A stretch of 64,000 bases of DNA, taken from contig SVNA01000005.1 in assembly GCA_015067145.1 (NCBI GenBank), positions 1-64,000 of the forward strand, in the 5' to 3' direction. The position numbers were made by a program, and so were the translations under genes. The notes beneath the pieces are model-generated. The model worked only from the letters and a program-made list of their open reading frames with translations, made no database searches and was not told where the DNA came from. Each line of letters begins with the position of its first letter. The first letter of the stretch is position 1. Origin of the DNA: Oscillospiraceae bacterium (GTDB lineage: Bacteria > Bacillota > Clostridia > Oscillospirales > Ruminococcaceae). Positions 40,823 through 50,297 of the stretch are shown here, in pieces.

Positions 40823-42655
40823 ATGACAAAACAGAACAAAAGGGATTTGTGCAAAATTCTTGCTGCGGCAGTGCTGTTTGTGCTGGGCAGTGTTGTGAAT
40901 GGGGGAGAATATGTCCGTTTCGGGCTTTTCTTTGCCGCATTTCTTATGGCGGGGGGAGATGTGCTGCTTAACGCGGTGCAGAATATAAGATACGGCCAGA
41001 TTTTTGACGAGCAGTTTCTTATGACCGTTGCCACCATCGGGGCTTTCTGCATCGGTGAATATCCCGAAGGTGCGGCGGTTATGCTGTTCTTTCAGGTGGG
41101 GGAGCTGTTCCAGAGCTATGCGGTTAACAAAAGCCGCAAATCCATATCCGACCTTATGGATATCCGCCCTGACTTTGCCAATGTGGAAAAAGACGGCGAA
41201 ATAAAGAAAACCGATCCGTACGATGTAAAAATCGGTGATATAATCGTTATAAATCCGGGGGAACGTGTTCCGCTGGACGGAGTGATTATAAATGGCGAAA
41301 GCAGTCTTGACACCTCTGCACTGACAGGGGAAAGTGTGCCTCGGGATGTGGAAACAGGCAGCGAAATTTTAAGCGGCTGCATCAATATAAACGGGGTTAT
41401 CAGAGCCCGTGTTACAAAGGAATACGGCGAATCCACAGTTAACCGCATCCTTGACCTTGTGGAAAATGCAAGCAACAAAAAAAGCAAATCGGAAAAATTT
41501 ATAACCCGCTTTGCCCGCTGGTACACACCTGCTGTATGCGGTGTTGCACTGGCACTGGCGGTTGTTCCGTCACTTATAACAGGAGACTGGAGTGTATGGA
41601 TTTACCGTGCCCTCAGCTTCCTTGTGGTAAGCTGTCCATGTGCACTGGTAATCAGTGTGCCGCTGTCCTTCTTTGGCGGGCTTGGCGGTGCCTCCCGTCA
41701 GGGCGTGCTGATAAAGGGCAGCAACTGGCTTGAGGTGCTGGGTAAGGTGGACACGGTGGTGTTTGACAAGACAGGCACACTGACCGAGGGAAAATTCAAA
41801 GTTGTTGAGACAAACGGCGATGAAAGCATCTGCACCCTTGCTGCCCTTGCGGAGACAGCTTCCAGCCACCCTGTTGCACAGTGCATAAAAGAATATACAA
41901 AAGGTGCGGATACCTCCCGTGTAAGCGATATAAAGGAACAGGCAGGTTTTGGCGTGCAGTGTAAAATTGACGGCAGAACAGTGCTTGTGGGCAGCACAAA
42001 GCTGATGGAGCAGAATGGTGTGTTGGTGCCGATGAACAGTACACACGGAACTGTGGTACATATAGCACAGGACGGCGAATATCTTGGCAATATGATTATT
42101 GCAGATACCCTTAAAAAAGACAGTGCGGCAGCGGTTAAAAAGCTGAAATCAATGGGCGTAAAACATACCGTTATGCTGACAGGTGATGTGCAGGCAACAG
42201 GCGAAAAAATCGGTGCCGAAGTCGGAGTGGATATGGTTATCTGTGACCTTCTGCCTCACGAAAAGGTGCAGCAGCTGGAAAAAATCCTTGACGCAAAGGG
42301 CAAAAACAGCAAGGTCTGCTATGTGGGCGACGGCATAAATGACGCACCTGTGCTGGCAAGGGCAGATGTAGGCATTGCCATGGGGGCTCTTGGCAGCGAT
42401 GCGGCAATCGAAGCGGCAGACGTGGTTATCATGAACGACGAGATAGGCAAAATTGCCACAGCGGTTAACATCTCCAAAAAGACACTGTGTATCGTGAAAC
42501 AGAACATAGTTTTTGCCATTGGGGTAAAGCTGTTTGTACTGCTTCTGGTGGCTTTGGGCCACGCATCAATGTGGAGTGCGGTTTTTGCCGATGTGGGCGT
42601 TGCGGTTATCGCAATCCTCAATGCAATCAGGGCACTGGATACAAAAAATATGTAA
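40823..42655 (+). CDS. Heavy-metal P1B-type ATPase (Zn/Cd/Pb efflux)
   Basis: A 610-aa P-type ATPase with no N-terminal HMA domain. Two helix pairs precede the actuator motif TGES (SALTGESVPRD). The metal-path motif is SCPCALVIS, the phosphorylation motif is DKTGTLTEG, and the nucleotide domain has HP (SSHPVAQ) and GDGINDAPVLARADVG. The CPC motif and following context match the Zn/Cd/Pb group rather than copper. With the arsR-type gene, operators and HMA chaperone it forms an efflux unit. Confidence 0.9.
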   Translation: MTKQNKRDLCKILAAAVLFVLGSVVNGGEYVRFGLFFAAFLMAGGDVLLNAVQNIRYGQIFDEQFLMTVATIGAFCIGEYPEGAAVMLFFQVGELFQSYAVNKSRKSISDLMDIRPDFANVEKDGEIKKTDPYDVKIGDIIVINPGERVPLDGVIINGESSLDTSALTGESVPRDVETGSEILSGCININGVIRARVTKEYGESTVNRILDLVENASNKKSKSEKFITRFARWYTPAVCGVALALAVVPSLITGDWSVWIYRALSFLVVSCPCALVISVPLSFFGGLGGASRQGVLIKGSNWLEVLGKVDTVVFDKTGTLTEGKFKVVETNGDESICTLAALAETASSHPVAQCIKEYTKGADTSRVSDIKEQAGFGVQCKIDGRTVLVGSTKLMEQNGVLVPMNSTHGTVVHIAQDGEYLGNMIIADTLKKDSAAAVKKLKSMGVKHTVMLTGDVQATGEKIGAEVGVDMVICDLLPHEKVQQLEKILDAKGKNSKVCYVGDGINDAPVLARADVGIAMGALGSDAAIEAADVVIMNDEIGKIATAVNISKKTLCIVKQNIVFAIGVKLFVLLLVALGHASMWSAVFADVGVAVIAILNAIRALDTKNM

Positions 42656-42674
42656 CAGCTTTTAATTTACAGGA

Positions 42675-42713
42675 CACTGCTTTGGATATTTAAAGTCCAA
42701 AGCAGTATTTTTG
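42675..42713 (+). terminator. Terminator of the metal-efflux operon
   Basis: ACTGCTTTGGA...TCCAAAGCAGT followed by T5. Confidence 0.82.
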
Positions 42714-42835
42714 TCTGTGAAATTTTTCCAAACGGTAAATATAATCTTTTATTATGTCGGATTTTGTGGTAAAATATAAATTCTATAAGCTGTTGTATTT
42801 ACAGCGGATTTAATTTTCACCACAAAGGATTTTTG

Positions 42836-44182
42836 ATGAAAAAAACAGCGGTTTTATTAAGTATACTTGTGGCTGCTTCTGCATTTTTTATCCCCGATAT
42901 AAAGGTGCAGGCGGCGGCTTCTCCATATATAACAAGCCAGACAGCGGTGGTTATCGAGGCGGACACAGGCACTGTTCTCTACGATAAAAATATGAACCGT
43001 CAGATGCACCCTGCCAGCATAACAAAGCTTATGACAGCCATGCTGGCTCTTGAACACTGTGATACCGGCGAGGTTATGACCACCAGCCACAATGCAGTGT
43101 ATTCTCTGCCTTTCAACACCAGTCATATTGCTCTTTTTGAAAAGGAGCAGATAACTGTGGAGCAGGCACTGTACGCCCTTGGCATAGAATCTGCCAACGA
43201 CGCGGCAAATGTTATCGCAGAACATATCAGCGGAACAAATGAGGACTTCGGAAAGCTGATGACCGAAAAGGCAAGAAAAATCGGTGCAGTGAACACAAAC
43301 TTCACCAACCCGCACGGTCTGCCTGAGGACAGTCACTACACCACAGCCTATGATATGGCACTTATAGCAAAAGCAGCACTGGAAAATGAAAATTTTGCAA
43401 AATATTTTTCCGCCAACCGCTACGATATGCCGCCTACAAACCAGCGTGACGAGATGCGGCAGTTCTGGAATGCCAACTATTTTATCAACGGCTACGAATA
43501 CTGCGACGGGCTTATAATGAGCAAGACAGGCTGGACCGAGGAAGCCCGCCACACCCTTGTTACAGCAGTGGAGCGGGAGGGCATTACACTTATAGCTGTG
43601 GTTATGTACTCGGAAAAACAGGGTGAAAAGTACGACGATACCCTTGCTTTGCTGGACTACTGCTTTGACAGCTATACCACAGTATCGGTGACAAAGGATG
43701 ATATGCTGGATGATATTCCAACCCAGCTGACCTTCCGGGATGCATCCACTGCTCAGGTGGGACAGGAAAACTTTATGGTGGAAAACTTTCTGGTTGTTCT
43801 GCCAAAGGACCAGAGTGCAGAGGACCTGGATTTCGAGTTCGGCTACGGCACCCTCAATGAAGACAAAACCCTTGCAACACTTACGGTGGAAGCCTATTAT
43901 TCCAAAGACGGCGGAAGATACAGATGCGGCCAGCAGGATATATCGGTTATTGTAAACTCCGACAAGATTAAGGCCGACCGCTCAAAGCAGCTGAACGTGA
44001 TAAAACGTGTGGGACTCACCATCTTCAATATTCTGCTGTGGGGGCTGGTTATCTGGTGTGTGTTTATTGCACTGCGTCAGCTGGTGATAATCGAAAACCG
44101 CCGCAGAAACAGAAAACGCCGCAAACAGCTCAGGGCAAAAGGACAAAGAGTGTACCGCAACAGCGACAGATATAATAAATAA
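42836..44182 (+). CDS. D-alanyl-D-alanine carboxypeptidase (PBP5/DacF family)
   Basis: A 448-aa penicillin-binding protein that trims the terminal D-Ala from peptidoglycan stem peptides. It has a signal peptide (about 1-26), the active-site SxxK as SITK (Ser 61, Lys 64), the SxN motif SANDAAN, the KTG motif in MSKTGWTEEARH, and a C-terminal membrane helix near residue 395-415. The tail is very basic (NRRRNRKRRKQLRAKG). The start is the ATG at 42836. Confidence 0.88.
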   Translation: MKKTAVLLSILVAASAFFIPDIKVQAAASPYITSQTAVVIEADTGTVLYDKNMNRQMHPASITKLMTAMLALEHCDTGEVMTTSHNAVYSLPFNTSHIALFEKEQITVEQALYALGIESANDAANVIAEHISGTNEDFGKLMTEKARKIGAVNTNFTNPHGLPEDSHYTTAYDMALIAKAALENENFAKYFSANRYDMPPTNQRDEMRQFWNANYFINGYEYCDGLIMSKTGWTEEARHTLVTAVEREGITLIAVVMYSEKQGEKYDDTLALLDYCFDSYTTVSVTKDDMLDDIPTQLTFRDASTAQVGQENFMVENFLVVLPKDQSAEDLDFEFGYGTLNEDKTLATLTVEAYYSKDGGRYRCGQQDISVIVNSDKIKADRSKQLNVIKRVGLTIFNILLWGLVIWCVFIALRQLVIIENRRRNRKRRKQLRAKGQRVYRNSDRYNK

Positions 44183-44214
44183 TCACGAAAAATGCAGATA
44201 AAACCTTTTATTCC

Positions 44215-44242
44215 TTGACATTTTGTACCGAGGGTGTAATAT
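44215..44242 (+). promoter_or_regulatory. Promoter of asnA
   Basis: TTGACA (44215-44220) and TAATAT (44237-44242), 16-bp spacer, about 52 bp before the asnA start. Confidence 0.6.
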
Positions 44243-44293
44243 ATTTAAAATATACTTTACTTATAATAATTCTATTTTGAAAGCAGGATAACT

Positions 44294-45283
44294 ATGGAAA
44301 AATATCAGTCTAAACTCTCTATACAGGAAACTCAGGCTGCAATTCAGTTTTTAAGACATAAATTCGAAACAGAACTCTGCGATGCACTGGACCTGAACCG
44401 TGCTTCCGCACCTATGTTTGTAAATGTAAACAGCGGTCTCAACGACAACCTCAATGGCTTTGAACGCCCTGTTACATTCGACGTGCTGGAAACAGGGGAA
44501 GTTATGGAAATTGTTCACTCCCTTGCAAAGTGGAAACGCTATGCTCTCCATGAATACGGCATCGGTGTGCACAAGGGTATCTACACAGATATGAACGCTA
44601 TCCGCCGTGATGAAGACTGCGATGCTATCCACTCCCTCTATGTTGACCAGTGGGACTGGGAAAAGGTTATCACCCGTGAGGACCGCACAGAAGAATACTT
44701 AAAACAGGTTGTGCGTGATATCTACGGAGCAATCAAGATGACAAGCAAGGCAGTGCAGAGAAGATATCCTCAGCTTACAGATATTCTCCCTGACGAAATC
44801 AGCTTTGTTACAACACAGGAGCTGGAGGACCGCTGGCCGGACTACACAGCAAAACAGCGTGAAAAGGCAATCGCAAGAGAATGCGGTGCGGTGTTTATTA
44901 TGAAAATCGGCTGCAGACTTGAAAGCGGCAAAAAGCACGACGGCCGTGCACCGGACTATGACGACTGGCAGCTCAACGGCGATATCCTTGTTTACTATCC
45001 GCTTCTCGATATCGGCCTTGAACTTTCTTCCATGGGTATCCGTGTTGACGAAACAAGTATGATGAAACAGCTGGAAGAAGCAAATGCAATCGACCGTCTC
45101 AAGTTCGACTTCCACAAAAACATCATCAACGGCACACTTCCTCTGACAATCGGCGGCGGTATCGGCCAGAGCCGTCTGTGTATGTTCCTTCTCCAGAAGG
45201 CACACATCGGCGAGGTGCAGTCTTCTGTTTGGCCACAGAGCGAAATTGACTATTGCAAAGAACACGGCATCAATCTGCTGTAA
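44294..45283 (+). CDS. asnA: Aspartate-ammonia ligase AsnA
   Basis: A 329-aa ATP-dependent asparagine synthetase that uses ammonia, related to class II tRNA synthetases. The whole length matches the family: LSIQETQAAIQFLRHKFETE, FERPVTFDVLETGE, ALHEYGIGVHKGIYTDMNAI, SLYVDQWDWEKV and the ending LTIGGGIGQSRLCMFLLQKA. It has its own promoter and terminator. Confidence 0.95.
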   Translation: MEKYQSKLSIQETQAAIQFLRHKFETELCDALDLNRASAPMFVNVNSGLNDNLNGFERPVTFDVLETGEVMEIVHSLAKWKRYALHEYGIGVHKGIYTDMNAIRRDEDCDAIHSLYVDQWDWEKVITREDRTEEYLKQVVRDIYGAIKMTSKAVQRRYPQLTDILPDEISFVTTQELEDRWPDYTAKQREKAIARECGAVFIMKIGCRLESGKKHDGRAPDYDDWQLNGDILVYYPLLDIGLELSSMGIRVDETSMMKQLEEANAIDRLKFDFHKNIINGTLPLTIGGGIGQSRLCMFLLQKAHIGEVQSSVWPQSEIDYCKEHGINLL

Positions 45284-45296
45284 TATATGTAAATTT

Positions 45297-45336
45297 AAAA
45301 GGCATTGGTATATTGAGTATACCGATGCCTTTTTTG
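45297..45336. terminator. Bidirectional terminator between asnA and spoVAE
   Basis: AAAAGGCATTGGTATA and TATACCGATGCCTTTT with one mismatch, flanked by T runs. Confidence 0.88.
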
Positions 45337-45367
45337 TTGTATGAAAGGGGCTAAGCCTCCTATGAGT

Positions 45368-45724
45368 CTACGACTGGCTTTTGCTTTTGGTGACAACGGC
45401 GGCGATAAATCCGAAAATCAGACTGGCACTTACACCGCAGCTGCAGGCGGAAAGCCCGCCCGTAAATATGCCTGTGAATCCGTGCTGTGCCACCGCTTTT
45501 TCCACACCCTGTGCCAGCGTGTGCCCGAAGCCGAGAATAGGTACTGTGGCCCCTGCCCCTGCAAAATCCACAAGAGGTTCCCAGATTCCGAGGGCGGACA
45601 GCACCACCCCGCTTACCACAAATATCACAAGTATTCTGGCGGGGGTAAGCTTTGTCAGGTCAATCAGCAGCTGCCCCACCACACATATAGCACCGCCAAC
45701 TAAAAATGCCCAAAGATAGTTCAT
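45368..45724 (-). CDS. spoVAE: Stage V sporulation protein AE (SpoVAE/SpoVAEb)
   Basis: A 118-aa membrane protein, part of the SpoVA channel that loads dipicolinic acid into the developing spore and releases it at germination. It has about four hydrophobic helices (MNYLWAFLVGGAICVVGQLL, ILVIFVVSGVVLSALGIWEP, GFTGIFTGGLSACSCGVSAS). Its ATG overlaps the spoVAD stop by four bases. It is the last gene of the spoVT-spoVAC-spoVAD-spoVAE cluster. Confidence 0.9.
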   Translation of the reverse strand: MNYLWAFLVGGAICVVGQLLIDLTKLTPARILVIFVVSGVVLSALGIWEPLVDFAGAGATVPILGFGHTLAQGVEKAVAQHGFTGIFTGGLSACSCGVSASLIFGFIAAVVTKSKSQS

Positions 45725-46722
45725 TTTTTGTGTGCCTCCTCCTTGCTTTTAATATTCACCAGATGTGCGATACAGGGTATACTTTCGCCCTGCATACTGG
45801 TTGTAGGGCTCATCAGTGCCCCGGTTGCGATAAAAAGTATATTTTTGTATTCACCGCTTTCGAACTTTGGAAGAATATGTGCTGCCAGCACGCTGGCACC
45901 GCAGCCGCAGCCCGATGCACCGCTCTGCACATTTTGCCCGGGGCTGAATATCATACAGCCGCAGTCGGTGTGGTTTTCTATATTTATCTTTTCGTTCTGC
46001 AAAAGCTGAAAGAACAATTCGCTTCCCACACGGCCAAGGTCGCCTGTGTATATTGCGTCGTAGTCGCTGCAGTCGGTGCCGCTGGAATATAAAAATTTTT
46101 TCAGTGTTTCAGCAGCGGCGGGTGCCATGGCGGCTCCCATATTGTTGGCATCCTTTACACCAAGGTCCACAACCCGTCCCACCTGTGCGGCGTTGATAAA
46201 GGCGTGTTTGCCAAACCGTTCCACTATAACACTGCCGCAGCCCGTCACCGTCCACTGTGCTGTGGGTGTGCGTTTGCCGCCGTAGTCCAGCGGTGTGCGG
46301 AACTGCCGCTCTGCCGTGCAGAAATGACTGCTGGCAAGGGCAACTGCATTGGATGCATACCCGCCGTCTACCATACAGGCAGCAGCTATCATACTTTCTG
46401 CCATGGTGCTGCAGGCGTTGTACAGTCCCATAAAAGGTGTGCCGAAATGCCGCATTGTATAGGCAGTGGAGGTTATCTGGTTGCACAAATCCCCGCCGAA
46501 GATTATCTCAACATCATTTTTGGATATGCCCTTTTTATGCAGCAGATGATCAATACATCTGGTCTGCAGCTCTGTCTCTGCCTTTTCCCAGGTTTCTCTG
46601 CCAAAGTAGTCATCGCTGCACTCCTCGTCAAATTTTCCTGTCAGCAGGCCGTGACTTTCCTTTTTGCCTACCACTGATGCCCATGCGGTTATTGCCACAG
46701 GGCGTTTGTACTTAATATACAT
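45721..46722 (-). CDS. spoVAD: Stage V sporulation protein AD (SpoVAD)
   Basis: A 333-aa thiolase-fold protein that binds dipicolinic acid as part of the SpoVA complex. It matches along its length: RPVAITAWASVVGKKESHGL, GDLCNQITSTAYTMRHFGTP, FMGLYNACSTMAESMI (Cys in the old thiolase position), FCTAERQFRTPL, GCGCGASVLAAHILP and GALMSPTTSMQGESIPCIAH. It is coupled to spoVAC by a 1-bp overlap. Confidence 0.93.
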   Translation of the reverse strand: MYIKYKRPVAITAWASVVGKKESHGLLTGKFDEECSDDYFGRETWEKAETELQTRCIDHLLHKKGISKNDVEIIFGGDLCNQITSTAYTMRHFGTPFMGLYNACSTMAESMIAAACMVDGGYASNAVALASSHFCTAERQFRTPLDYGGKRTPTAQWTVTGCGSVIVERFGKHAFINAAQVGRVVDLGVKDANNMGAAMAPAAAETLKKFLYSSGTDCSDYDAIYTGDLGRVGSELFFQLLQNEKINIENHTDCGCMIFSPGQNVQSGASGCGCGASVLAAHILPKFESGEYKNILFIATGALMSPTTSMQGESIPCIAHLVNIKSKEEAHKK

Positions 46723-47171
46723 TAAAGTCCGAACCTGCCTTTCACAAACAGGATAATGCCGTACATCACGCTGGCAAGGGTGCCGTATACGATGACAGGT
46801 CCTGCGATGATGAACATTTTGCAGGCAACACCTGTTATCAGTCCCTCGCTTTTGAATTCTATTGCGGGGCTGACCACCGCATTGGCAAAGCCCGTTATTG
46901 GCACAAGCGTACCTGCCCCTGCCCGCTTGGCAAGACGGCCGTACCAGCCCACAGCGGTGAGCAGGGCGGAAAGTGCCACAAGCGTTATGCTGGTGAGAAG
47001 CCGTGCATCACCAACGGTGAAATACATCTTTGTGTATGCATTCATCAGCACTTCGCCTGTAAAGCATATAACTCCTCCCACTAAAAACGCCCAGACACAG
47101 TTGCGTACAACACGGGAATTGGGGGAAGAGTTTTTAACCATTTTGTCATACTGTTTTTTGTTGGTTTTCAT
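46722..47171 (-). CDS. spoVAC: Stage V sporulation protein AC (SpoVAC)
   Basis: A 149-aa membrane protein, thought to be the mechanosensitive channel subunit for dipicolinic acid. It carries the conserved WAFLVGGVICFTGEV, LTAVGWYGRLAKRAGAGTLV, PITGFANAVVSPAIEFKSEG and GVACKMFIIAGPVIVYG. It lies 7 bp behind spoVT. Confidence 0.92.
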   Translation of the reverse strand: MKTNKKQYDKMVKNSSPNSRVVRNCVWAFLVGGVICFTGEVLMNAYTKMYFTVGDARLLTSITLVALSALLTAVGWYGRLAKRAGAGTLVPITGFANAVVSPAIEFKSEGLITGVACKMFIIAGPVIVYGTLASVMYGIILFVKGRFGL

Positions 47172-47178
47172 ACTTCAC

Positions 47179-47718
47179 CTATATCTCCAGATGGTTTGCC
47201 AGCAGTGTGCTGGTCAGTACAAGCAGTTTTTTCTGTCCGTCAGTAAGCACATCGTTTTCACCGCCAATCAGTGCAACTACACCCACTCCGTCACCAGATG
47301 CAATTATAGGTGCTGCCCCGATGATACAACCGTCACTGTGAGGGTAGGGCGAGATGGGTTTTTCGCTCTGATACTGGCGGAAATAGCTGGTACGCTGGCT
47401 GAGTATATCCTCTATTTCTCTTGCGGCGGGCATACCGATGGCGTCTTTTTTTGCGCTGCCCGTGCAGGCTATAACCTTGTCGCTGTCAAAAATCACACAC
47501 TGCATACCGCTTACTTTGTAAAGGCTGTCGGCATAACTCTGGCTGAACTCGGACAGTTCTGCCATAATGGAATACTTTTTAAAGATAATCTCGCCGTTGG
47601 GCCCTGTGAATATCTCAAGCGGATCACCCTCCCGCATACGCATTGTGCGGCGGATTTCCTTGGGGATAACAATTCTGCCAAGATCATCTATTCGTCTTAC
47701 AACTCCTGTGGCTCTCAT
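47179..47718 (-). CDS. spoVT: Stage V sporulation regulator SpoVT
   Basis: A 179-aa regulator with an N-terminal AbrB-type swapped-hairpin domain (MRATGVVRRIDDLGRIVIPK, EIRRTMRMREGDPLEIFTG) and a C-terminal GAF-like domain (ISPYPHSDGCIIGAAPIIAS). SpoVT controls late forespore genes under sigma-G in Bacillus. Here it is the first gene of the spoVA cluster, a layout that couples the regulator to its presumed targets. A GTATA and A/T-rich -10-like region upstream might be a forespore promoter, but I am not certain of it. Confidence 0.92.
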   Translation of the reverse strand: MRATGVVRRIDDLGRIVIPKEIRRTMRMREGDPLEIFTGPNGEIIFKKYSIMAELSEFSQSYADSLYKVSGMQCVIFDSDKVIACTGSAKKDAIGMPAAREIEDILSQRTSYFRQYQSEKPISPYPHSDGCIIGAAPIIASGDGVGVVALIGGENDVLTDGQKKLLVLTSTLLANHLEI

Positions 47719-47911
47719 ATCAGGTCTCCTTTTATTTTGAATTAAATACTGATGTTATTATTTGTTAGTATTTACAGATTTATACCTTAAGGAATTATGT
47801 GCTCTTTGAGCGTATTGACTTTGTTTGGCTGTAGGTATACAATTATATTGTGTCCTTTTTATATTTTTACTTTATAAAGAATACAATTTAGCAAAAATGG
47901 AGGATATAAAT

Positions 47912-48547
47912 ATGAAAAGATTAAGTATTCTTGTTGCCCTGATGCTTTGTGTTACCATCGGCGGAGTATACGCAGCATGGACATACGCAGGCACAAACGA
48001 CATTGCAGATGCATATGCAGAAGCAAAAGTAACAATTACTGATGCCGAACTTACAGGTGCAAACGGCACATACAAGGTTGAAAGCAACCTTGTTTTGACA
48101 ATTGACCAGGCAAACGAAGACCACGAGGCAGAACTGGTTTTCAGCAGCAACAACAGCGAAGCTATATTCCTTAAAGTTACATTTATCCCTGCCGACAATG
48201 CACCGCAGGCGATAAAAAACGATGCTGTTGAGTCAGAACTTTACTTTGGAACAACAACACTTATGCAGTACAAAATGGATGCTGATGGCAACTACAGTGC
48301 AGATGGCACACCAACAGATATCTTCACCTTTGTAAACGGTGGTAATGGCGAGCTTGACAATATTTTTACATGGACACCACAACAAGACGGTTCATTTACA
48401 TACACCTTGGATGAAACTGCCCTGAAAGATCAGATTTCACTCAGCCAGACATTTGTTCTTGACATCAAAACAGAACACGATGCTTTCCGTGAAGCCCTTA
48501 ACGGCAATATCGTTGCACGTGTTACAGACGGCACTGTTACAAACTAA
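47912..48547 (+). CDS. SipW-cognate secreted protein (TasA/CalY-like), substrate 1
   Basis: A 211-aa exported protein. Its signal peptide (MKRLSILVALMLCVTIGGVY, cleaved after about AAW/YA) has the features of SipW-dependent signals. The mature protein is acidic, with repeated Thr/Glu/Asp beta-strand-like segments (NLVLTIDQANEDHEAELVF), resembling TasA/CalY-type biofilm proteins only in general style. It lies 101 bp upstream of the dedicated signal peptidase. The start follows GGAGG. A fibre or matrix role is an inference. Confidence 0.75.
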   Translation: MKRLSILVALMLCVTIGGVYAAWTYAGTNDIADAYAEAKVTITDAELTGANGTYKVESNLVLTIDQANEDHEAELVFSSNNSEAIFLKVTFIPADNAPQAIKNDAVESELYFGTTTLMQYKMDADGNYSADGTPTDIFTFVNGGNGELDNIFTWTPQQDGSFTYTLDETALKDQISLSQTFVLDIKTEHDAFREALNGNIVARVTDGTVTN

Positions 48548-48648
48548 ACACCAGCCTATACAACTTTTGCAAGGAGCGGACAACCGTTCCTTGCTGTTTT
48601 ATAACCACTACAACCAATAAAATACATTAAGGGAGCAAACTTTCCAAA

Positions 48649-49524
48649 ATGACAGGTTACGAATTGTATGTTTTTATTCTGTGCCTTATTGTATTTATTA
48701 TGCTTACCGCTCTTTCGGTAGTGTGCGTCACCATCATCGCCCGCCTGTCTCTAAGATTGATTAACGCCGGGCTTGAAGACGAAAACATACTTAAAGAGCA
48801 CAGAAAGGAACAAAAAAACAAAAAATTAAAAAAATATTTAAAATTTGCTGATTACGCTTTTTCAGGCATAATCTGTCTGCTTTTTGTGGCAATGTTTTTA
48901 TTTTCTGTTGCTATACGCTGCGACAGTTTTGACTTTTGCGATGCTCTGCCAAGCTTTCATGTTGTGCGCAGCAATTCCATGGAGACAAAAAATCACAAAA
49001 ACGCCTATCTGTTTACCAACCAGCTTGATGACCAGATACAGATGTTTGACCTTGTGCGGATAGAAAAACTGCCTGACGAAAGAAGCATTGAGCTTTATGA
49101 CATTGTGGTTTACCAGCACGAAGGCACATCCATTATGCACCGCATTGTGGAGATTGAAGAATCAAATGAGTTTCACCCGGGATGCCGTTATTTCTATACT
49201 CAGGGTGACGCCATTGATGTTGGCGATAAATACCCTGTCCTTTACGAGCAGATGCAGGGCATATACCGTGGACAGCGCACACCTTATATAGGCAGTTTTA
49301 TTATGTTTATGCAGTCTCCTGCAGGCTGGCTGTGCACCCTGCTTATTGTTATAACCATGATTGCCGCACCTTTGCTGGATAAAAAACTGACAAAAGCAAG
49401 AAAAAAACGTCTGCAGTTTTATCTTGAAAATTATGCCGATAATGCAAATGAGGCTGACAGCGCAGACGACAGCGACAAGGCAGCACTTAAAACAATTATA
49501 TCAACAGGAGGCCGCGATGATTAG
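48649..49524 (+). CDS. sipW: SipW-type signal peptidase I
   Basis: A 291-aa membrane peptidase of the ER/archaeal-like S26B type. There are two N-terminal membrane helices, the catalytic Ser at about residue 110 (VVRSNSMETK), and a His at about 164 (SIMHRIVEIEE) in place of the Lys of ordinary LepB. A C-terminal helix (LCTLLIVITMIAAPLL) and a charged tail follow. It would process the two flanking SipW-type substrates. The stop overlaps the next gene by eight bases. Confidence 0.83.
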   Translation: MTGYELYVFILCLIVFIMLTALSVVCVTIIARLSLRLINAGLEDENILKEHRKEQKNKKLKKYLKFADYAFSGIICLLFVAMFLFSVAIRCDSFDFCDALPSFHVVRSNSMETKNHKNAYLFTNQLDDQIQMFDLVRIEKLPDERSIELYDIVVYQHEGTSIMHRIVEIEESNEFHPGCRYFYTQGDAIDVGDKYPVLYEQMQGIYRGQRTPYIGSFIMFMQSPAGWLCTLLIVITMIAAPLLDKKLTKARKKRLQFYLENYADNANEADSADDSDKAALKTIISTGGRDD

Positions 49525-50161
49525 ACGCTACATGTCAGTTGTAATGTGCCTTGTGCTGATATTTTCCACAGGCAGCGTCTATGCAACCTGGAAATACACA
49601 TCCAATTTTATAGAAGCAAAAGAACATCCTGTAAATGTTTCTTTAAATCTGTTTGAGTATCCGCCGGAAGAAATTCTGCCTGGCGGTGATAATAATGATG
49701 AAGAAGTTATACTTGGTGAAAACCATTTTGCTGTTATTGACCTTATTCTCAATGAAAGCGACAAAGGCTATGGCCTTAATATAAAAGACAATGTGGTACT
49801 TCATAAATATCTTGAAATACAGCCGGTTGTTTTCAGCAACCAGAAGGTGAGCGGCGGTAACCTTAAATTCATTCTGGACCCACAAAACAATACCCACGGG
49901 CTGTACTACTGTCTTGAAAAGGTAAGTGATACTGAGTATTATGCCTACACATTTTCCACAGATGCCTTGTCAACGGCATCCGGTACAAGCATCGAAATTG
50001 CAGCATACCGAACAACATTGCTTAAAACAGACAGATGGAACGCGACGGTATCATATCTGGGATATGCTTTGACAAAAAGACTCACCGATTTCAGCTTTGA
50101 TGTCAGCTCGGATCCTCAAAGCATTCCATACTCCATAGACCCTGACACATGGCACACATAA
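49517..50161 (+). CDS. SipW-cognate secreted protein, substrate 2
   Basis: A 214-aa exported protein with the SipW-type signal MIRRYMSVVMCLVLIFSTGS followed by VYATWKY. It contains YPPEEILPGG, a phrase common in such proteins, and then beta-rich sequence with no known domain. It starts at 49517 after AGGAGG inside the end of the peptidase gene, so its translation is coupled to the peptidase. It ends the three-gene unit before a strong terminator. Confidence 0.78.
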   Translation: MIRRYMSVVMCLVLIFSTGSVYATWKYTSNFIEAKEHPVNVSLNLFEYPPEEILPGGDNNDEEVILGENHFAVIDLILNESDKGYGLNIKDNVVLHKYLEIQPVVFSNQKVSGGNLKFILDPQNNTHGLYYCLEKVSDTEYYAYTFSTDALSTASGTSIEIAAYRTTLLKTDRWNATVSYLGYALTKRLTDFSFDVSSDPQSIPYSIDPDTWHT

Positions 50162-50175
50162 TTTTAAAACAAGCA

Positions 50176-50213
50176 ATAACGGCTCTGTCGGCATAAGACA
50201 GAGCCGTTGTTAT
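50176..50213 (+). terminator. Terminator of the SipW unit
   Basis: AACGGCTCTGTC and GACAGAGCCGTT with T-rich flanks. Confidence 0.85.
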
Positions 50214-50297
50214 CAAACAATATATTATCTGCTGAAAACACATCAATAAGCGGCAAAAAATTTTTAATAAAAATACAGCATATTTTTAAAAAAATGC

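Noticed and set aside
47719..47820. Sigma-G/sigma-F promoter before spoVT
   Set aside because: A GTATA and A/T-rich -10-like stretch can be found, but the match is too weak in AT-rich DNA to report as a feature.
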